Shown here in pieces: positions 20,901 to 27,100 of a DNA stretch of 64,000 bases. Positions within the stretch are counted from its first letter, which is position 1, and every line of letters starts with the position of its first letter. A model generated the notes under the pieces. The model had not been told where the DNA came from. It saw only the letters and a program-made list of their open reading frames with translations, and searched no databases. The DNA comes from DATJHM01 sp035493895. GTDB lineage: Bacteria > Chloroflexota > Ktedonobacteria > Ktedonobacterales > Ktedonobacteraceae. The DNA lies in NCBI GenBank assembly GCA_035493895.1, contig DATJHM010000139.1, positions 1-64,000 of the forward strand, written 5' to 3'. The position numbers and the translations under genes are program-made.

Positions 20901-23012
20901 CCCCTTGATCCAATGAGCGAGGAAGCAGAGAGCGAGATAAGCATCCAGGGGCAGCGCTCTGTTGAGTATACCAACTATCCACTGACCCTGAAAGGTGCCG
21001 TGACGGATACGTTCATCCTTCAACTCGCTTATGAGCAAAACCGCTTTGATACGCTGACGATTGAGCGCCTGATGGATCAGCTGCAACTGGTGCTGGAGAC
21101 CATTGCCCGGCAGCCACGCCAACGGCTGGCCGATATTCCCGCACTGACGTCTGCGGAACGCGATACTATGCTGGTGCAATGGAATGCCACGCAGAGCAGT
21201 GATGCTCCTGATTGCCCGATCCAGACGCTGGTTGAGCGACAGGCAGTACGTACGCCCGATGCAGTAGCCCTGGTGTGTGAAGAAAGCTGCGTTACCTATG
21301 AGTATATGCTGATGGCGGCGCAACGTGTGGCTACATGCCTCCAATCCAGGAATCTTCCGGCGGGAGCGACAATTGGGCTGTGTGTAGAGCGCTCACTTGA
21401 GCAGGTGATAGGCATACTGGGGATTCTGCAAGCGGGAGGGGCATATGTTCCTCTTGATCCCTCTTATCCACGTGATCGCCTCGTGTTTATGCTTGAGGAT
21501 AGCCAGGCGGCGGCGTTGCTAACCCAGCCCTGGTCAGGAGCGATCTTTGCAGAACTGGCAACGCCACAGCTCTGGCTCAACGAGGCCATCCATGCTGATC
21601 GTGCTCCAACTACGCCTATGCGGCAAACGAGCCCGAAACAGGTTGCCTATCTCATTTATACCTCCGGTTCTACAGGCAAGCCAAAAGGTACCATGATTCC
21701 CCACCGCGCAGTCGGCAACTTTTTCGCCAGCATGAGCAAGCGACCGGGGATGCAAGCGCAGGATCATGTGCTGGCAGTCACCTCATTCTCGTTCGACATC
21801 GCCGTGCTGGAGCTGTTATTACCATTAACCGTTGGCGCGCGGGTGCATATTGCCAGTCAGCCCGTGCTTGCCGATGGCACAGCGCTTGCTGCGCTGCTGG
21901 AAACATCAGGGGCGACGCTGGTCCAGGCAACGCCCTCCACCTGGCGCATGCTGCTGTCCGCCGACTGGAAAGGGCAGGCCGGGTTGAAAATCCTCTGTGG
22001 TGGTGAAGCGCTATCTGGCGAGTTGGCGCGGGAGTTGCGACAAGCGGGCTTGACGCTGTGGAATATGTATGGCCCGACAGAAACAACCATCTGGTCGGCG
22101 ATTGAAGAGGTACGTGACGTTGAGGGGCAGGTAGCCATTGGCGGCCCGATCGAGAATACCAGGCTCTATGTATTAGATAGCATCGGCTCTCTCGTCCCAC
22201 CGGGAGGAGTTGGCGAGCTCTATATTGCGGGCGAAGGAATAGCTTATGGATACTGGCAGCGCCCGGATCTGAGCGCGGAACGTTTCCTGCCCGATCCCTT
22301 TACGCAAGAGCCCGGAGGACGAATGTATCGTACAGGCGATCGCGTGCGCTGGCTGGAGAACGGCACATTGGCCTATCTGGGCCGGATGGACCAGCAGATA
22401 AAGTTGCGTGGTCACCGTATCGAACTCAATGAAATTGCCGCCGTGTTGCGGGAGCATCCGGGGGTACAGGATGCGGTGGTGGTCATGCGCGAAGAAAGCG
22501 AAGTGCATGCCTACCTGGCAGCCTATGTCGTGGCACGGACGGAAAGTAAACCGACATATCAAGAACTACAGCAGCACCTGCAAAAGCGTTTGCCTGACTA
22601 TATGTTGCCAACCGTTCTTGTTGAGCTGGAGGCCCTCCCTCTGACACCAAATGGCAAGGTGGACCGTCACGCGTTGCCAGTACCGGATCTGGGTCAGCAG
22701 GATCAGAACGATGTGTATATTGCGCCAGAGACGGAACTGCAAGCGCAACTCGCGGCAATCTGGACGGAGCTTCTGGGCATCCCTCGCATCAGCATCCAGC
22801 AGAATTTCTTTGCCCTGGGGGGAAATTCGCTGTTAGCGACGCGCTTAATGGTACGTCTGCGCTCAACTTTCCCGGTCGAGGTACCTCTACAGATGCTGTT
22901 TGAGACCCCCACGATTGCCAGATTGGCGCTTGTGATTGAGCAGTTACAAGATGAGTTGATTGACCAGATGGAGAGCGAAGAACTGGAACGCCTGTTGGAG
23001 AGTCAGGAATAA
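11973..23012 (+). CDS. Nonribosomal peptide synthetase 3: C*-A(Asp)-T-C-A(Ile/Val)-T-E-C-A(Gly)-T
   Basis: ATG 11973 is preferred over TTG 11967 because AGAGG lies six bases before it. Domains by base: a degenerate C-like domain about 11990-13330 in which LPALCTDEYT (12381-12418) replaces HHxxxDG; A about 13380-14880; T Ser codon 15030; C about 15190-16560 with HHIITDG; A about 16620-18080; T (GGDS) Ser codon 18234; E about 18380-19720 with HHLAVDSVSW (Ser for Gly); D-donor-type C about 19830-21170 with HHLLLDGW; A about 21230-22680; T (GGNS) Ser codon 22827. The pocket codes I read are DLTKVGHIGK, the textbook Asp code; DAFFLGVTFK, close to published Ile and Val codes; and DILQLGMIWK, a Gly code. 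The segment built should be Asp, then D-Ile or D-Val, then Gly. The C-like first domain followed by an Asp A domain, with a SyrP-like oxygenase downstream, points to on-carrier beta-hydroxylation of Asp. Confidence 0.96.
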   Translation: MQKSSLKGYPLSLQQKRLWMLQGEGQAQYTQCAIWLHGDLDVASLLQALQRLVSRHDILRTAFHHMPGMEIPVQAVTDQMEIHCPVIDVTHLALLDPSAYLDEYMASLQKTITDMEAHPLLAVALLSFSSEKHLFLLCLPALCTDEYTLIRMVSELGQLYDAPLNRSEWDEEPLQYAEVADWQEQLQLADEAEPLRAYWHKINLSQLETIRLPFMQQQSLLTAGTREEGSAFTLHTHTVVLEHELIRQIRQQTQQSASSLEAWFLACWEIVLWRLNGMQTSLLGVTCNGRNYEGLTDELSSALGPLARVVPLEIQPGRDTPFAQVVRATNTSLLEAEKWQFYFSWEDPALNAASLPHFFPLGFEYVKWPQVVASTHVDFSLFKSECTTEKTFLKLSVAQIGEQVQLRFQFDVARISAHSVEKLASVFQTLLQSGSAQPQASVNTLALLAPDVQESLLSLGSAPPQPVPSRRLHQLFERQAQMRPDYLAVIDGQIQLTYRQLNEQANQLARVLRQRGVGPGVVVGLCLPRQASMLVGLLAILKAGGAYLPLDAGNPPQRLTHQLQESQVTLLLTQEMVCPPLPEWKGSSLCLETLSAELAQASCENQPTRNEGEDLAYIIYTSGSTGLPKGVMIRQSSVVNYTLALCEQLKAEPGWHYATVSTLAADLGNTAIFCALASGGCVQVLDYERVTSGEAMARWAEQHPIDVLKIVPSHLSALLESEHARVLLPRRALVLGGEALSPQLVERVQQIGGRCQIYNHYGPTETAIGVLVNQLEPLRAPTTQMSNVPLGRPIANTQLYVLDQQMQLLPAGMVGELYIGGAGVALGYQQQAAQTAQHFVPNPYSQRAGERIYRTGDFVYYGEDGKLVFVGRNDGQVKLRGYRIELGEIENALRQHPLVWDCTVQFQEHEPGAPQLVGYVAARTSVGLTAQTLREELKKKFPDYMIPTGFVMLKALPLTPNGKLDRQQLLPLALTQENAATSQGEPRSVVEELLLLMWKDLLSVSAIGVNDNFFALGGHSLLATRVIARLRALFQVELSIQMLFETPTIAELASQIEQILRQGAGIALPPPLQASARPEAIPLSYAQQRLWFLEQLEPDSTAYLLPSALHIQGTVMVQALRRSVDSLIARHESLRTTFADQGTGEPAQIIQPAASVHLPVIDLQGLPQERRIEQARHLIRQEAQRACDLIRGPLLRISLVRLEPEEHVLLLTLHHIITDGWSNSVFVRELTSLYRAYCAGEPSPLASLSIQYADYALWQRQWLQGQVLEIQLDYWHQQLAGNEPLALPTDHPRPAVQSYQGATQEWQIPPELTERLRTLSQQQHVTLFMTLLASFQILLLRYSGQRDISVGTPIANRRHAEIEEVIGFFVNTLVLRTDLAGNPSFVEVLQRVREVCLEAYAHQDVPFEQVVEALQPERDLSRTPLFQVMFVLQNAPQAEQTEVAGVQLRPLNAESITSKFDLTLAIAETPQGLSCSLEYSTALFESETIGRMLSHWQNLLEGVLSSPHLPIGELPLLSGEEQDRILSQWNATQRAYPQAMCIHQLFALQAAQTPDAVAVVFEDEQITYAVLDERSTQLMHSLHAAGVTIDSPVGVYLERSCDQLITFLAILKAEGAYVPLDPSYPAERLAFILADTGAQFVVSRSALAAHLPEQHIHILCLDHCADEQSASIPLPAPGSGRSPAQLAYIMYTSGSTGQPKGIAIPHMAVVRLLFNSNYIALGTQDCVGWAADAAFDAATFEIWGALLHGGRLVIIAREEVLDPHPFTRLLYQQRITTLFLTTALFNQLAQAVPHAFAHMKQLLFGGEAVDVQWVATVLKHGAPQRLLHVYGPTESTTFATWYPIHQVAKHAVTLPIGTPLSNTTCYILDQSLHPVPIGVAGELYLGGDGLARGYWRQPALTAERFVPDPWSLRPGARLYRTGDLARFLPDGSIEYVGRVDRQVKIRGYRIELGEIEAAIRSHPAVLDAVVLAREDLRGDRSGARYLAAYVVATEKHSVQAMREFLREKLPAYMIPAFFVPLDVLPLNANGKVDRRALPDPERSRENSETAFVAPRTRLETVLTTVWSQVLGVEQVGIHDNFFAMGGDSILSIQVVRRAKQAGLHITPRHIFQYQSIAQLATVVTPAGVSQAQQSLVTGPVPLTPIQHWFFDRHLPVPHHFHQGLVLQTQQALLPTWVEQALRHLLLHHDALRLRFVHNVEAENWQAELAGPPSHPFFYYIDLAALPAATQRETMATLIEEAQTSIDLASGQLLRALFFVCGGESADHLFLLIHHLAVDSVSWRILAEDLETLCRQQAQQIPLHLEDKTTSWQQWAQQLHHYAQTPAIQNTSDYWLAPRRRTVPPLPEDLPGGINTIVSSEVISVSLSAEQTQALLRDVPPVYHTQINEVLLTALVQAFALWTGQSRLLLDLEGHGREEIADETIDLSRTVGWFTTIYPLLLEIEPQMEPGTALKAVKEQMRQIPHRGFSYGLRRYLSNDPAYHVDDANIPRAQVLFNNFGQMEATAYEHTMFLPAPISAGSLHSEQEPRSHLLDITGQIVGGTLRVAWRYSRHIHRRETIQQLAQSFIANLQTLIAHCQARDVSEHTPSDFPLAALNQLQLDTLTRQLVLSSQDRVQPQIEDIYPLSPMQAGLLFHSLYAPASPVYCVYLNWTLQGSFHAEAWQWAWQQVVNRHPILRTAFIWQGLDEPVQVVCTQVTVPWRIYDWRAFSDQERRQQIEALRQQEEHTGFDLQVAPLVRLSLIRLEEDRYEIHFAMHHLLLDGWSQALIIGEVQAYYQAFSQGKTLALPSARPYRDYIAWLQQQNMTQAELFWQRYLQGFTEPTRLAIDRQPYGNRSQANRIVAVTQRILPQEITVALQDIGKQYRLTLNTILQGVWALLLSRYSGETDVLFGATVAGRPTDLSGIETMVGLFINTLPVRVRIEHESSLVSWLAQLQEQQAEVRHYEYTPLVAIQQWSELANKQTLFESLLLFQNYPLDPMSEEAESEISIQGQRSVEYTNYPLTLKGAVTDTFILQLAYEQNRFDTLTIERLMDQLQLVLETIARQPRQRLADIPALTSAERDTMLVQWNATQSSDAPDCPIQTLVERQAVRTPDAVALVCEESCVTYEYMLMAAQRVATCLQSRNLPAGATIGLCVERSLEQVIGILGILQAGGAYVPLDPSYPRDRLVFMLEDSQAAALLTQPWSGAIFAELATPQLWLNEAIHADRAPTTPMRQTSPKQVAYLIYTSGSTGKPKGTMIPHRAVGNFFASMSKRPGMQAQDHVLAVTSFSFDIAVLELLLPLTVGARVHIASQPVLADGTALAALLETSGATLVQATPSTWRMLLSADWKGQAGLKILCGGEALSGELARELRQAGLTLWNMYGPTETTIWSAIEEVRDVEGQVAIGGPIENTRLYVLDSIGSLVPPGGVGELYIAGEGIAYGYWQRPDLSAERFLPDPFTQEPGGRMYRTGDRVRWLENGTLAYLGRMDQQIKLRGHRIELNEIAAVLREHPGVQDAVVVMREESEVHAYLAAYVVARTESKPTYQELQQHLQKRLPDYMLPTVLVELEALPLTPNGKVDRHALPVPDLGQQDQNDVYIAPETELQAQLAAIWTELLGIPRISIQQNFFALGGNSLLATRLMVRLRSTFPVEVPLQMLFETPTIARLALVIEQLQDELIDQMESEELERLLESQE

Positions 23013-23084
23013 GCTCTTTGCAGAGGCAAGGTTTGTTCATTGAGTATGTTGAAAATCCATTCAGAGAAAAGAGAGAAAGAAAAA

Positions 23085-24098
23085 ATGGAACTACCAGAGC
23101 AGAATTTGCAGCAGGAGCCGTTGGTTGAGACCACCTATCTTGCCGTGGGGGAACATCTTCCTCTTGTGATTACGCCACAATCTGGGGCGCTTGATCTCGT
23201 CGCCTGGGCAGAGAGTCAGCAGTCTTTTCTTGAGACAGAGCTATCTATACATGGAGCACTCCTTTTGCGTGGCTTTGATGGGCTCTCGCCTGCGGACTTT
23301 GAGCGGTTTGCGTTAACACTTTGCGCCGATCTCTTTCACGAAAACGGCGAACATGTCCCGGCAGATGTTGGTGCAGGCAATCTCTACACGCCCGTCTTTT
23401 ATGCGCCAGACAAGAAACTGCTCTGGCATACCGAAAATTCCTTTAATGTCGCCTGGCCAATGAAAATCTTCTTCTTCTGTGGACAACCGGCGGCTAAAGG
23501 GGGAGAAACACCAATTGTTGACAATAGGCGCGTCTTTGAGCACATTGCGCCCCACATCAGAGAGCCATTTCTCCAAAAAGGCATTATGTATGTGCGCACC
23601 TATGAAGAGGGACTGGGTTTGCCCTGGCAGAAGGTCTTTCGCACCGAGAAGCGAGAGGAAGTCGAGGCGTATTGTCAACAAGCCGATATCGCCTTTGAAT
23701 GGAAAGATCGTGGCCGTTTGCAGACGCGTCAGGTTCGCCCGGCAGTATTGCAACATCCACAAACAGGTGAGTGGCTCTGGTGGAATCAAGCTGCCCACTG
23801 GCATCCCGCCTGCCTGGAACCGGAAGTGAGAGATGCGTTACAGATGCTTTTTGCCGAAGAGGATTTACCCAGAAATTGCTTCTATGGAGATGGCTCGGTG
23901 ATCGAGGATACTGTGATGGAGGCTATTTGTGAGGCTTATCAAGCGATGGAAGTATCTTTCCCCTGGAGACAAGGCGATATTCTCCTGCTGGATAATATGC
24001 TCATGGCCCACGCTCGCAATCCCTATGAAGGTCAGCGAAAAATTTATGTCTCGATGGGTAATATGCAGACCCTGGACGATCTCCCCCCGACGAAATAG
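23085..24098 (+). CDS. SyrP/TauD-like Fe(II)/2-oxoglutarate dioxygenase, candidate aspartyl beta-hydroxylase
   Basis: This TauD/TfdA-fold oxygenase has the first two metal ligands in WHTENSF (His about 115, Glu about 117) and the distal His about 309 in MAHARNPYEG, followed by the Arg that usually binds 2-oxoglutarate. The stretch WPMKIFFFC..P..GGETPI is typical of the SyrP-like branch, whose members hydroxylate carrier-bound Asp in syringomycin and several siderophores. It lies between NRPS3, which carries an Asp-specific A domain, and NRPS4, all on one strand. That makes carrier-bound Asp the best substrate guess; this is inference. Possible starts are TTG 23040, ATG 23046 and ATG 23085. 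None has a strong ribosome site, and I chose 23085 (337 aa) for its purine-rich leader. Confidence 0.88.
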   Translation: MELPEQNLQQEPLVETTYLAVGEHLPLVITPQSGALDLVAWAESQQSFLETELSIHGALLLRGFDGLSPADFERFALTLCADLFHENGEHVPADVGAGNLYTPVFYAPDKKLLWHTENSFNVAWPMKIFFFCGQPAAKGGETPIVDNRRVFEHIAPHIREPFLQKGIMYVRTYEEGLGLPWQKVFRTEKREEVEAYCQQADIAFEWKDRGRLQTRQVRPAVLQHPQTGEWLWWNQAAHWHPACLEPEVRDALQMLFAEEDLPRNCFYGDGSVIEDTVMEAICEAYQAMEVSFPWRQGDILLLDNMLMAHARNPYEGQRKIYVSMGNMQTLDDLPPTK

Positions 24099-24128
24099 CC
24101 AAAAGAACGAGTGAATGGAGGTGAATAA

Positions 24129-27100
24129 TTGGGTGAAAACGGGAAAAAGCGCGTTGCTTCACTGACCCCTGAACAACGCAGGCAAATTTTACAGCGACTG
24201 CAAAAAAAGCAAACAAAAGCCTCACAGATCCCGCTTCTACCACGGGGACAGGGAACGAATATCTTTCCTCTCTCGTATGCGCAACAGCGGCTCTGGTTTC
24301 AGGATCAGTTGCAGCCTGGCAATCCCGCGTACGTGATCCCTAGTATATTGCGTATTCATGGAGAGATCGATATCCACGCACTGGAACGCAGCATACGTAC
24401 ATTGATCCACCGCCACGAAAGTCTACGCACCACGTTTAGTGAGCGAGATGGAGAACCCGTGCAGGTCATTCATCCTGTTGGAAACTATCTCTTGCCGGTG
24501 ATTGACCTGTCTCATCTGGAAGTTGCGCGTAGAGATAAGGAAGCGCAACGCCTTGCTCAGCAGGCGGCACAATGCGCCTACGATCTCGTGCGAGGGCCTT
24601 TGCTACGGACCTTGCTGCTCCATCTGAAACGAGACGAGCATATGTTTCTGGTGACGTTACACCATATTATCACCGATGAGTGGTCTGGCACGATCTTCGT
24701 CCGCGAGTTGGCAACGCTCTATCAGGCTTACCAGGTTGGAGGACCTTCTCCTCTGGCCCCTGTGCCCATTCAATATGCCGATTATGCGCTCTGGCAACGG
24801 CAATGGTTACAGGGAGAGGTGCTGGCAACACAAGTAGACTATTGGCGCAAACAGCTTGCGGGTATCTCTTTCCTGAAATTGCCCTCCGATCACCCTCGCC
24901 CTGACATGCAAACATATCGAGGAGCCGTACGCACTACATTTCTGCCAGTTGACGTGTTAACGCAATTGCAGACATTGAGCCAGCAAGAGGGCGTGACACT
25001 TTTTATGCTGCTCCTGACGGCGTTCCAGGTGCTCCTGCTGCGCTATACAGGGCAACAGGATATCAGTGTGGGGACATCAATTGCTAACCGCATGCGAGCA
25101 GACGTCGAAGGCGTAATCGGCTATTTCGCGAACGTGCTCGTCATGCGCTGTGACCTTTCAGGAGATCCCACGTTCCTCCAGCTCTTGAAACAGGTGAGTA
25201 AAGTCTGCCTACAGGCTTATGCACATCAAGATATTCCTTTTACAAAAATAGTCGAAGAGCTAGAGCCTGAGCGAGATCTGAGCCGCTCGCCGTTCTTCCA
25301 GGTGATGTTTGATCTACAAAGTATGTCACAGGAACGAGGCAATCGGGCCAGTGCAAGTGTTGAGTTTGTGTCTGTAGGACGTACCAGCAGCAAGTTTGAT
25401 CTGACCCTGGCATTAACAGAGACCAGACAGGGGCTCTATGGTAAACTCGAATATAACACCGATCTCTTTGAGGAAGGCACAATTATACGTCTGCTCAATC
25501 ACTGGGAAAACGTATTACACGGTGTTGTGCAAACTCCCCGGGCTCATCTCTCGGAGCTACCTTTACTCTCAATCCAGGAACGCGAACAACTTCTGGTAAC
25601 ATGGAATGCGACTCAGGCCGCTTATCCTGAACATCTCTGCCTTCACGACCTGTTTACGCGCCAGGTTGCCCGCACGCCTGATGCCATCGCCGTGGAGAGT
25701 GGCGCGAAGCAATTGACGTATGCGCAGTTGGATCGCTTGACCAATCAGGTCGCGCACTATTTACAGCATCTGGGGGTTGGACCAGACGTATTGGTAGGTC
25801 TTGCTCTGCCACGCTCAATAGAACTCATTATTGGCATGCTAGGCATTCTCAAAGCAGGTGGGGCGTATGTACCTCTGGACATGGCCTCGCCTGAGTTGCG
25901 TCTTGCAGCGATCGTCGAAAGTGCGCACCTCTCCATCCTCTTGACGCTGAGCCCTCTGCGTGCCCGGCTCCCCACTGTTGAACAGATGATCTGCCTGGAC
26001 AGCGCCTGGAGAGTGATGATGCGTTCTCCTCAGGAAGAACCTGCTCGCACAGTGCAACCCACCAACCTGGCCTACGTCATCTACACCTCAGGTTCGACAG
26101 GTCAACCCAAGGGAGTCATGATCCCCCATCAAGGGGTTGTACATTATGTCGATTGGAGTAGTAAACACTACGCAGTGGCTGATGGCATGGGTTCAGCCAT
26201 GCATTCCCCACTCTCCTTTGATCTCACCATCACCAGCCTGTTTCCTGCACTGGCAGTGGGTCGCCGCGTCATTCTGACGCCTGAGGAGCCAGGCATTGAA
26301 GCTCTCAGCGCTCTATTAGCGCAAAAACCGGATTTAAGCGTGCTCAAGCTGACTCCGGCACACCTTAATCTGCTGACGCAAACGCTGCCCCTGGAGAGAT
26401 TTCCGACTGCCGCACGCGCGCTCATCATCGGAGGAGAGGCCTTGCATGCAGACAGTGTACAGGTATGGCGTCAGCATGCTGCTGCGACACGCTTGATCAA
26501 CGAATATGGTCCGACGGAGACCGTGGTGGGCTGCTGTATTTATGAAATCGCAGCCGGGGAGGAACTTGCAGACGCAGTGCCCATTGGGCGTCCGCTCCCT
26601 AATACCCAGATCTATCTCCTGGACGCACACATGCAATTGGTACCCATCGGGGTGCCAGGAGAGCTGTATATTGGAGGAATTGGCCTGGGACGAGGATATC
26701 TTCACCGGCCTGATCTCACAGCAGAGCGTTTTGTTGCCAACCCTTTTAGCCGCGAACCAGGAGCACGTCTCTACAAAACAGGCGATCTGGCTCGCTATCG
26801 CGCCGAGGATGGAATACTGGAATATCTGGGGCGCATTGATACCCAGGTCAAACTGCGTGGATACCGTATCGAGTTAGCAGAGATCGAGGCCGTACTCAGG
26901 CAACATCCTCAGGTAGCGGATAGTGTGGTACGTTTGCAAGAGACCGGGCCTGCCGCCCCACGTTTGATTGGCTATGTGGTAGCGCGAACCCAACTGTCCT
27001 CAGAGGAACTGGATGAGATAGCGCGAAAATATCTTCCTGACTATATGATACCAGCGCAATTTATCATCATCGATGCCTTGCCGCTGACCGCGAATGGGAA

